Source: an uncultured Eubacteriales bacterium (GTDB taxonomy: Bacteria > Bacillota > Clostridia > Christensenellales > Aristaeellaceae). From it: 58,461 nt of DNA. Shown piece by piece: positions 14,839 through 22,062 of the stretch; position 1 is the stretch's first letter, and every line of letters starts with the position of its first letter. The stretch is from assembly GCA_902778055.1 (NCBI GenBank), contig CACYWL010000015.1:1-58461 (forward strand). Reading direction: 5' to 3'. A program made the translations under genes and the position numbers. The notes beneath the pieces were generated by a model. It saw nothing but the letters and a program-made list of their open reading frames with translations. It was not told the origin of the DNA and ran no database searches.

Positions 14839-16776
14839 TCAGTACCCGGAGGTCCAGGAAATGGATCCCACGTCCGTCCTGGCGATGCTGCCGATGCCCT
14901 GGGTCAGCACAAGCCCCTGGGCGGAGGGAACCAGCTCCTCGGGAGCGGGGAGGGATCCGATCACGCAGTCCGCCAGATAATCCATGCAGAGGATTTCCGC
15001 CGGCGTCAGGCGCTGGTCCGCCATACAGCGGAGAACGCCGTTCTGATCCTCCAGCTCCCCTTCGAAGGGGGTGAAGGACTGCTCGCGCATCTGGGCCTGC
15101 AGATTGCGGACCAGCCGGATATTCGCGGGATGGCAGCGGGAGGAGAAAGCCAGATCCAGCGTATCCGAAGAGATGCCCCACCAATAGGAAAGGGTAGAGG
15201 ATTCGCTGGCCGAGGCCGCGTCGAAGACGCCCTTCAGCATCTGATCCATGACATGGCGGTAGAAAACTCCCCAGCGGGGAACCACGGAGGCCATGGAGAT
15301 GATGTCGCCGCCGCTGCGCAGATACAGCCCGGACTCACGGGCTCCGTGATTCGGGGCCGTCAGATCCCGGTTGCAGACAACCTGGATTTCCGGATCATGG
15401 AAGGGCTCCTTCGGATCGAAGCTCTTCAGGGAGGTCCAGTTCAGGTAGACACGGGCCTTCGGATTCACCATGCGCGCGCCGATGGCGAAGGCGTTGATCA
15501 TCGAGGGGGAGCCGTAGATCGGATAATCGGCAAGATAGCCGATCTTGCCGGTGTCCGAAAGGATGCCGGCCAGCACGCCCAGAAGGAATTTGACCTCATA
15601 GAAGCGGAGATAATAGGTGTGTACGTGGCGATAGCCGGCCAGCTGGCTGGAGACCAGCAGCTTGGTATCCGGATGCTTCAGCGCCGGCTCGATGCAGCTG
15701 TTCAGCATGACCGGTGAGGTTGCGAATACAACGTTGCAGCCTTCCGAAATCAGCCTGTCGATCTCCTGCTCGGACTGAGACCGGGAGGTAACGATCCGGG
15801 AAACGGTCTCCACCCGGTCTCCCAGCTTCTCCTGGGCTTCCAGACGGCCCAGCTCATGCCAGTAATTCCAGGCGGATTCCTCCGGGGGCTTTGTATAGAG
15901 GAAGGCAGCCCTGATTTTGGCGGGATGGAAGAGCGACTGCAGCAGCCTGGGAGCGGGGGCCTTGTCGGCCTGATCCATGACCAGGCTGACCGTATCGCTT
16001 CGGGTTTTGAATTCCTCCTGCATCAGGCGGAGACTCTTTTCCACATCCGACAGGGCGCTGTCCTTCACATCCAGGTAGCCGAAGGCCAGCAGCCAGCGCA
16101 GGAAAGCGTCTCCGACGGGAAGCGAGGGCTGATTCTGCATCACGGTGCGGTAGGCGGTATAGAAATAATGGTAGACCTTTCGGAGGGAAAGAATATCCTC
16201 ATGATCCCATGTCTCCCCGTTCCGCACGCCGGGAAGCCCGGTCAGCCGGTCGTAGGAGCCGGGCTTCGTAAAGAAAATATCGTACAGGCCGGTGGCCTTG
16301 GAAAAGGCACAGTATTCAAAATAGACCTTCACCGCCGGGTCGTCCGTCCGCTCGGGAATGACCCGGGTGACGTCCGCCTCCAGGTATTCTGCGCCGATGA
16401 ACTTCATGACGCTGACCCGCTTGTTCCCCTCAATCAGGTAATAGTACCCCATGTATTCCAGCACCTTGGCGGGCTCGCGGAGTCCCTCCTCCACGACGCT
16501 GGCGTACAGGATGGCCCATTTGCCGGAGAATTCGGAATTGGTCTCCAGAATCGGCATGAAGTTTTCCGCAAAGGCGTAGGAACGCCCCTGGGAGACGGAG
16601 CCGACGACCCGCTCCAGCGGGATGCTCTGGACGCCCAGGGAAAGACGGTCCAGCTTGTTCAGATTGGGAACCTTCTCCTCCAGCACGGGCAGATAGGGGT
16701 CCCGGTTCTGCTGGATGGCCTGGCTGTAGGCTTTCAGGCCCTTTTGACGGGCACGAATATAAAACTTTGTATCCAT
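14839..16776 (-). CDS. Cytosolic ParB-N-like / BMP-family substrate-binding fusion
   Basis: The 645-residue protein joins two domains. The N-terminal part (about 75-160) resembles a ParB/Srx nuclease-like domain, with PAKVLEYMGYYYLIEGNKRVS carrying the GNKR core (quoted segment trimmed: YLIEGNKRVSVMKF). The C-terminal part (about 325-600) resembles the BMP/Med family of periplasmic-type binding proteins that bind nucleosides, with AAFLYTKPPEESAW, EGCNVVFATSPVML and GKIGYLADYPIYG. There is no signal peptide or lipobox, so unlike BMP lipoproteins it should be cytosolic. The start MDTKFYIRARQ has an AAAGGAT site. No ABC permease is adjacent. A nucleoside-sensing regulator is possible but unproven. 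Confidence 0.75.
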   Translation of the reverse strand: MDTKFYIRARQKGLKAYSQAIQQNRDPYLPVLEEKVPNLNKLDRLSLGVQSIPLERVVGSVSQGRSYAFAENFMPILETNSEFSGKWAILYASVVEEGLREPAKVLEYMGYYYLIEGNKRVSVMKFIGAEYLEADVTRVIPERTDDPAVKVYFEYCAFSKATGLYDIFFTKPGSYDRLTGLPGVRNGETWDHEDILSLRKVYHYFYTAYRTVMQNQPSLPVGDAFLRWLLAFGYLDVKDSALSDVEKSLRLMQEEFKTRSDTVSLVMDQADKAPAPRLLQSLFHPAKIRAAFLYTKPPEESAWNYWHELGRLEAQEKLGDRVETVSRIVTSRSQSEQEIDRLISEGCNVVFATSPVMLNSCIEPALKHPDTKLLVSSQLAGYRHVHTYYLRFYEVKFLLGVLAGILSDTGKIGYLADYPIYGSPSMINAFAIGARMVNPKARVYLNWTSLKSFDPKEPFHDPEIQVVCNRDLTAPNHGARESGLYLRSGGDIISMASVVPRWGVFYRHVMDQMLKGVFDAASASESSTLSYWWGISSDTLDLAFSSRCHPANIRLVRNLQAQMREQSFTPFEGELEDQNGVLRCMADQRLTPAEILCMDYLADCVIGSLPAPEELVPSAQGLVLTQGIGSIARTDVGSISWTSGY

Positions 16777-16833
16777 CGATATCCTTTCAATCTTTATGCA
16801 GGATTGCAGAGAGCGGGAGCTCTCCGCGTGCTC

Positions 16834-16863
16834 ATCATACCACAGCCCGACGGGAAAAGACAA
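16834..16863 (-). promoter_or_regulatory. Promoter of the ParB-BMP fusion gene
   Basis: On the reverse strand TTGTCT (16863-16858), an 18-nt spacer and TATGAT (16839-16834). A GAGAGC/GCTCTC inverted repeat lies in the leader at 16810-16825. Confidence 0.65.
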
Positions 16864-16896
16864 TGGACGGGGCGTGTGAATGTTTTGTGATGATTC

Positions 16897-16925
16897 TTGA
16901 CAAAGACCCCGGAAAAAACTATTCT
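16897..16925 (+). promoter_or_regulatory. Promoter of the ABC exporter operon
   Basis: TTGACA (16897-16902), a 17-nt spacer and TATTCT (16920-16925), about 100 bases ahead of the first gene. Confidence 0.7.
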
Positions 16926-17022
16926 CAAAGAACACCCGTTTTCCTGTTGCTTTCAGGCAATACTATCCCAAAACGGCGGACGAAGTGTCAGAAACCACGA
17001 GGATCTGAAAGGAAAAGACGGC

Positions 17023-18771
17023 ATGATCAAAAAACTGGCCTCCCATGTCCGGGAGTATAAAAAGCAGGCCATCGCCACGCCGCTGTTCATGGTCGGCGAG
17101 GTGTCGATGGAAACGGTCATCCCCCTGGTCATGAGCTATCTGATCGACCGGGGAATCACCCCCGGGGATATGGGACAGATCTGGCTTTACGGGCTGATTC
17201 TGCTGCTTACGGCCATGATTTCCCTGTTCTCCGGCGTCATGAGCGGACGCATGGCCGCGGTTTCCTCCGCGGGCTTCGCACGGAACCTGCGCCATGACAT
17301 GTATTATACGATTCAGGAGTACTCCTTCTCGAACATCGACAAGTTCAGCACCTCCTCCATCATCACCCGGCTGACCACGGACGTGACCAATGTGCAGAAC
17401 GCCTTCCAGATGATCCTGCGGATGGCGGTGCGCGCGCCGATGACGCTGATCTTTTCCATGATCATGGCGATGACCATCAACGCGCGGATCAGCATGGTTT
17501 TTCTGCTCGCGCTGCCGGTGCTGGGCGGGGGGATTTATCTGATCATGACCAGAACCCATCCGATCTTCCGGCGGGTCTTCAAAACCTATGACAAGCTGAA
17601 CAACGTGGTTCAGGAGAACCTGCACGGGATCCGGGTGGTCAAGAACTTCGTCCGGGAGGATTACGAGGTCGAGAAGTTCAACGGGATCTCCGAATCCATC
17701 TACCGGGACTTCACGAAGGCGGAAAAGCAGCTGGCCTTCATGAACCCCCTGATGATGATCTGTATCTATACCTGCACGCTTCTGATTTCCTGGCTGGGCG
17801 CCCGGGCCATCATCGCTTCGGGGAACAATCCGGAGCTGGGCATGACCAACGGCCAGCTGATGAGCCTGATCACCTACGTCATCCAGATCCTGTCCAGCCT
17901 GATGATGGTCTCCTTCGTCTTCCTGATGATCATCATGAGCCGGGCCTCGGCCCAGCGCATTGTGGAGGTGCTGGACGAGAAGAGCGACATCACCAGCCCG
18001 GAGAAGGCTGTGACCGAAATCCGGGACGGCTCCGTCGACTTTGACCACGTGCATTTCAGCTACGCCAGCCGCAGCGAGCGGGATACCCTGAGCGATATTG
18101 ACCTGCACATTCCCTCCGGGGCTGTGGCCGGCATTCTGGGGGGCACCGGCTCGGGCAAATCCACGCTGGTGCAGCTGATTCCAAGGCTGTACGATGTATC
18201 CTCCGGCGCGGTGCGCGTTGGCGGCGTGGATACGCGGGACTATGATCTGACCGCCCTGCGGGACGGCGTGGCCATGGTGCTGCAGAAGAACGAACTTTTC
18301 TCCGGGACGATCAGGGACAACCTGCGCTGGGGCAACGAGCACGCCACGGACGAGGAAATCGAGGAGGCCTGCCGGCTGGCGCAGGCGGACCCCTTCATCC
18401 GGGAATTCCCGGACGGGTATGATACCTGGATCGAGCAGGGCGGCACGAACGTCTCCGGCGGGCAGAAGCAGCGCCTCTGCATCGCCCGCGCGCTGCTGAA
18501 AAAACCGAAAATCCTGATTCTGGACGACAGCACCAGCGCCGTGGACACGAAGACGGATGCCCTGATCCGGGCGGGATTCCGCAGCTTTATTCCGGAGACC
18601 ACCAAGATCATCATTGCCCAGCGGGTTTCCTCCGTTCAGGACGCGGATATGATCATCGTGCTGGACGGCGGCGCGGTGGCGGACTGCGGAACCCATGAGG
18701 AGCTGCTGGCCCGGTGCGAAATCTACCGCGAGGTATACGAATCCCAGACGAAGGGAGGCGAGGACGAATGA
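17023..18771 (+). CDS. ABC exporter half-transporter, subunit with degenerate Walker B
   Basis: A 582-residue type IV exporter half: six membrane helices (about 15-320), then an ATPase domain with Walker A GGTGSGKST, signature VSGGQKQRL, and Walker B ILDDSTSAVD around residue 497. The residue after the Walker B Asp is Asp instead of the catalytic Glu, the mark of the degenerate-site subunit in heterodimeric exporters such as TM287/288. The ATG at 17023 follows AAAGGA. An upstream ATG at 16897 lies in the promoter. Its stop overlaps the partner's start. The substrate (drug, peptide or lipid) cannot be told. Confidence 0.92.
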   Translation: MIKKLASHVREYKKQAIATPLFMVGEVSMETVIPLVMSYLIDRGITPGDMGQIWLYGLILLLTAMISLFSGVMSGRMAAVSSAGFARNLRHDMYYTIQEYSFSNIDKFSTSSIITRLTTDVTNVQNAFQMILRMAVRAPMTLIFSMIMAMTINARISMVFLLALPVLGGGIYLIMTRTHPIFRRVFKTYDKLNNVVQENLHGIRVVKNFVREDYEVEKFNGISESIYRDFTKAEKQLAFMNPLMMICIYTCTLLISWLGARAIIASGNNPELGMTNGQLMSLITYVIQILSSLMMVSFVFLMIIMSRASAQRIVEVLDEKSDITSPEKAVTEIRDGSVDFDHVHFSYASRSERDTLSDIDLHIPSGAVAGILGGTGSGKSTLVQLIPRLYDVSSGAVRVGGVDTRDYDLTALRDGVAMVLQKNELFSGTIRDNLRWGNEHATDEEIEEACRLAQADPFIREFPDGYDTWIEQGGTNVSGGQKQRLCIARALLKKPKILILDDSTSAVDTKTDALIRAGFRSFIPETTKIIIAQRVSSVQDADMIIVLDGGAVADCGTHEELLARCEIYREVYESQTKGGEDE

Positions 18772-20747
18772 GCGAGAGGAAGAATCCTCCGGCCAGGCCC
18801 GCGGCGCAGCCCGTCGGCGGCGGTCCCCGCGGCCCGAGAGCCATGGGTCCCCGCCAGCCGATCCACAGGGAGTCGGTCGCCCGGCTGCTGAAATATGTGG
18901 CCCCCTTCTGGCCCCGGCTGATCCTGGTGCTTTGCTGCATCATCGTCAACGCCGTGGCGACAGCCTCCGCCGCGACCTTTCTGGGACGCGTCATTGATGA
19001 CTATATTACTCCCCTCCTGGCCCAGGCGGCCGGCGGGCTGGATCCCGACTACAGCGGGCTGATCGGAGCGATCCTGCAGATGGCCGGACTGTATCTGCTG
19101 GCCATCCTGGCGGTGTTCTTCCAGGCACGGATCATGGCCGTGGTCTCCCAGAGCGTGCTGCGCACGGTTCGGGATCAGATGTTCGCCCATATGCAGACCC
19201 TGCCGATCAAGTATTTCGACACTCATACCTACGGCGAGGTCATGAGCCACTACACCAACGACACGGACACCCTGCGCCAGATGGTGAGCCAGGTGCTGCC
19301 CCAGACGGTCTCCAGCGCGATCACGCTGCTGGTGGTGTTCCTCTCCATGCTGAACTGCAGCGTCTGGATGACGCTGGTGGTTCTGGCCGGCACCGTCGTG
19401 ATGATGATTGTGACCGCGAAGCTGGGCACCCGCAGCGCCGGCTTCTTCGTGAAGCAGCAGACCTCCCTGGCCAGCCTGAACGGCTATGTCGAGGAGATGA
19501 TCAACGGCCAGAAGGTCGTCAAGGTGTTCAACCATGAGCCCGAGGCGAAGGAGGAGTTTGACCGCCGGAACGATGATCTGACGGCCAACATGACTGAGGC
19601 CAACAAGCTGGGCAACATTATGGGCCCGGTGAACAACAACATGGGCCACATTCTGTACGTGGTCCTGGCCATCGCGGGCGGAACGCTGGCCATCAGCGGG
19701 GTGACCAACCTGACCCTTCACGGCACGGGCACCCTGACCCTGGGCGCCATCGCAGCCTTCCTGACCCTGAGCCGGAATTTCATGCAGCCCATCAACCAGG
19801 TCGTGCAGCAGATCAGCTTCATTGCCATGGCCATGGCCGGCGCGGAACGGATCTTCGGACTGCTGGACGAGAAGCCGGAGGAGGACGAGGGCTATGTGAC
19901 CCTGGTGAACGCGAAGGAGGAAAACGGACAGCTGACGGAGACGACGGAGCGGACCGGTCTGTGGGCCTGGAAGCATCCGCATACCGACGGCAGCGGCGTG
20001 ACCTACCGGAAGCTGGAGGGGGACGTGGTTATGGAGCAGGTGGACTTCGGATACGTGCCGGAGAAAACCGTGCTGCATGATATCACCCTTTACGCCCGGC
20101 CGGGCCAGAAGGTGGCCTTCGTCGGTGCGACCGGTGCGGGAAAGACCACGATAACCAACCTGATCAACCGCTTCTACGACATCGCGGACGGCAAGATCCG
20201 GTATGACGGAATCAATATCAACAAGATCCGCAAGCCGGATCTGAGGCATTCTCTGGGCGTCGTGCTGCAGGAAGTGAACCTGTTTACCGGAACCGTCATG
20301 GACAACATCCGCTACGGCAAGCTGGACGCGACGGACGAGGAATGCATCGCGGCGGCAAAGCTGGCCAACGCCCATGATTTCATCACCCGACTGCCGGACG
20401 GATATCAGACAGTGCTCAGCGGGGACGGCGGCGGGCTCAGCCAGGGTCAGCGCCAGCTGATTTCCATCGCCCGGGCCGCGGTGGCGGATCCCCCGGTCAT
20501 GATTCTGGACGAGGCGACCTCCTCCATCGATACCCGGACCGAAGCGCTTGTACAGCAGGGCATGGACCGACTGATGCACGGGCGGACCGTGTTCGTCATA
20601 GCCCACCGGCTGTCCACCGTCAAGAACAGCGATGTCATCATGGTGCTGGATCACGGAAGAATCATTGAGCGCGGCAGCCATGATCAGCTGATCGCCGAAA
20701 AGGGACAGTACTACCAGCTTTATACCGGCGCCTTTGAGCTGGAATAA
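18768..20747 (+). CDS. ABC exporter half-transporter, catalytic subunit
   Basis: The 659-residue partner begins with a Pro/Gly/Arg-rich cytoplasmic tail (about 45 residues), then six membrane helices and an ATPase domain. Walker A is GATGAGKTT, the signature is LSQGQRQL (LSQGQ rather than LSGGQ), and Walker B is MILDEATSSID with the catalytic Glu. The deviating signature would face the degenerate Walker motifs of the first subunit, so the pair has one active and one weak ATP site. Start and previous stop overlap as ATGA, with AAGGGAGG upstream, giving translational coupling. Confidence 0.92.
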   Translation: MSERKNPPARPAAQPVGGGPRGPRAMGPRQPIHRESVARLLKYVAPFWPRLILVLCCIIVNAVATASAATFLGRVIDDYITPLLAQAAGGLDPDYSGLIGAILQMAGLYLLAILAVFFQARIMAVVSQSVLRTVRDQMFAHMQTLPIKYFDTHTYGEVMSHYTNDTDTLRQMVSQVLPQTVSSAITLLVVFLSMLNCSVWMTLVVLAGTVVMMIVTAKLGTRSAGFFVKQQTSLASLNGYVEEMINGQKVVKVFNHEPEAKEEFDRRNDDLTANMTEANKLGNIMGPVNNNMGHILYVVLAIAGGTLAISGVTNLTLHGTGTLTLGAIAAFLTLSRNFMQPINQVVQQISFIAMAMAGAERIFGLLDEKPEEDEGYVTLVNAKEENGQLTETTERTGLWAWKHPHTDGSGVTYRKLEGDVVMEQVDFGYVPEKTVLHDITLYARPGQKVAFVGATGAGKTTITNLINRFYDIADGKIRYDGININKIRKPDLRHSLGVVLQEVNLFTGTVMDNIRYGKLDATDEECIAAAKLANAHDFITRLPDGYQTVLSGDGGGLSQGQRQLISIARAAVADPPVMILDEATSSIDTRTEALVQQGMDRLMHGRTVFVIAHRLSTVKNSDVIMVLDHGRIIERGSHDQLIAEKGQYYQLYTGAFELE

Positions 20748-20784
20748 GGTGAAAAAATCCTTTGGATTTCCGAAAACGCAAAAT

Positions 20785-20816
20785 CCCCTCCGGCTCTGCG
20801 GCCGGAGGGCTTTTTT
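20785..20816 (+). terminator. Terminator of the ABC exporter operon
   Basis: CCCTCCGGC and GCCGGAGGG flank a TCTGCG loop and are followed by C and six T. Confidence 0.9.
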
Positions 20817-20839
20817 GAATCGCCGGGAAACGGCCTTCC

Positions 20840-21511
20840 TCAGCAGGGATCGAAGATGCCGTGAAGCACCCTGCGGGAAAGCTCCGGCACCTGATCCTTC
20901 AGGGGAAGCTCCGGATCCATGACAAAGGGGGCCCGGACCCGCATTTTCCTCTGAGCCAGATCCAGCCGGACCGGCCAGATCTTCAGCGGGCGGCCCGCCC
21001 GCTTTTCATACATGGGCAGGATCATCAGCCAGCCCTCGTTGATCTTCTCTGTGTCATGCTCGCCGAAGCCGGTGGGGATTTCCGGAAAGATGACGAGATT
21101 CTTCCCCGCCTGCAGAAGCCGGAGACTCTCCTTCATGGTTGTGGCGGCGCGGCCGTCGTGATAGACCGGCACGTGGGGCACGGAGCGGAGAATGGGCGGG
21201 AGAATCAGGGAGACGAGGGGGGGGATGATCCGGTTCCACAGCGGAGCCAGTTTCCCGTTTTCGTCCCACCAGTGATCCTGACGCACATAGGCCGGCGTGG
21301 TTTCCCGGCTCAGGGGCGCGGCATAGATCCAGATGTGGCTTTCCTTCCGGAGCGGGAAGCATGTGGCCATCTCCAGGGGACCCGTCGCCCGCTCGTGGTT
21401 GGCGACAAAAACACATGGTTCCCCGTCATAGGGAACCTCCCATTCCGTTTCCAGCTTCGGGATGAACAGCCGCACCAGCGGCACGGCAATCCTGTAAAAA
21501 ATCTTTCCCAT
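20840..21511 (-). CDS. Lysophospholipid/glycerol-phosphate acyltransferase family protein
   Basis: This 223-residue protein has the PlsC-type block I in the form NHERATGP (family form NHx4D, with Gly/Pro near the Asp position) and block III FPEIPTGFGEH (family FPEGTR). A hydrophobic N-terminus (IFYRIAVPLVRLFI) suggests membrane association. It probably moves an acyl chain onto a lysophospholipid or related acceptor. The missing Asp in block I makes the exact activity uncertain. The start MGKIFYRIA is preceded by GGAGG about ten bases upstream. Confidence 0.75.
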   Translation of the reverse strand: MGKIFYRIAVPLVRLFIPKLETEWEVPYDGEPCVFVANHERATGPLEMATCFPLRKESHIWIYAAPLSRETTPAYVRQDHWWDENGKLAPLWNRIIPPLVSLILPPILRSVPHVPVYHDGRAATTMKESLRLLQAGKNLVIFPEIPTGFGEHDTEKINEGWLMILPMYEKRAGRPLKIWPVRLDLAQRKMRVRAPFVMDPELPLKDQVPELSRRVLHGIFDPC

Positions 21512-21630
21512 GGTTCCAATTCCTCCGGCTGCGGCGCGGAGCGTGTCCGCACTCCGCCTTTTCGCGGCAGCGGAGAGCATTATACCGGATTGGGGGGAGG
21601 GCGTCAATTTTGTTTCTTTCCTGTTTTCGG

Positions 21631-21660
21631 TTGACAAGCCCGGGGGAATCGCGGTAAAAT
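21631..21660 (+). promoter_or_regulatory. Promoter of the T-box leader
   Basis: TTGACA (21631-21636), an 18-nt spacer and TAAAAT (21655-21660). Confidence 0.8.
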
Positions 21661-21663
21661 TGC

Positions 21664-21950
21664 CGCAAAGCTGTGACGGAGAGGATGTCCGGCATCCCCG
21701 CTTCAGAGACGCGGCGGTCGGTGCAAGCCGCGGGAAGGGGCCGGAGATCAGTCGCTCCAGAGCCGGAAGGAAGAAAGGGTATTCCTGAGTAGAGCCTTCC
21801 CGAATCGATGCCGCGTCAGGGCAAAGGGCTTACCGGCCTGCCGGAGGGAGCCTGAAGGGGCGGTTCAGGGAACCGCAATTTGAGTGGTACCGCGGGTGTT
21901 GAATGAATGCTCGTCTCAAAGCTGAATGCTTTGAGGCTTTTTATTTTCCG
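21664..21950 (+). promoter_or_regulatory. T-box riboswitch (tRNA-Ile or tRNA-Val likely)
   Basis: The leader has a Stem I with its CAGAGA and GGTGCAA terminal-loop marks (21703-21730), upper arms TCCGG/CCGGA, and the T-box core TGGTACCGCGG at 21885-21895. TTGAG (21880-21884) can pair with CTCAA (21915-21919) as antiterminator. The same CTCAA starts the terminator stem. The T-box UGGU reads a tRNA ending in A-CCA. Candidate specifiers on the 3' side of the specifier loop are ATC followed by A (21747-21750, Ile) and GTC followed by G (21751-21754, Val). Ser (TCA) and Asp (GAT) do not fit, as their tRNAs usually have G at the discriminator position. Confidence 0.93.
21915..21947 (+). terminator. 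T-box controlled terminator
   Basis: CTCAAAGC and GCTTTGAG flank a TGAAT loop and are followed by GCTTTTTATTTT. Uncharged tRNA binding to the T-box should prevent it from forming. Confidence 0.9.
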
Positions 21951-22062
21951 CGAAGGATTCCCGAAGAACCGGAAGCCGCGGCCATGAAGCGGGCCGGGAG
22001 GCCGGCGGAAGGAGCCCGGAACCCCGCGGGGCATCCCGCGAATTCAAAAGGGAGGAACGACC

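Noticed and set aside
16897..17022. Extended start of the first ABC exporter gene
   Set aside because: The extra 42 codons cover the promoter boxes and show no conserved features.
21747..21750. Ser (TCA) or Asp (GAT) as the T-box specifier
   Set aside because: The T-box UGGU needs a discriminator A, while tRNA-Ser and tRNA-Asp usually carry G. Ile and Val remain.
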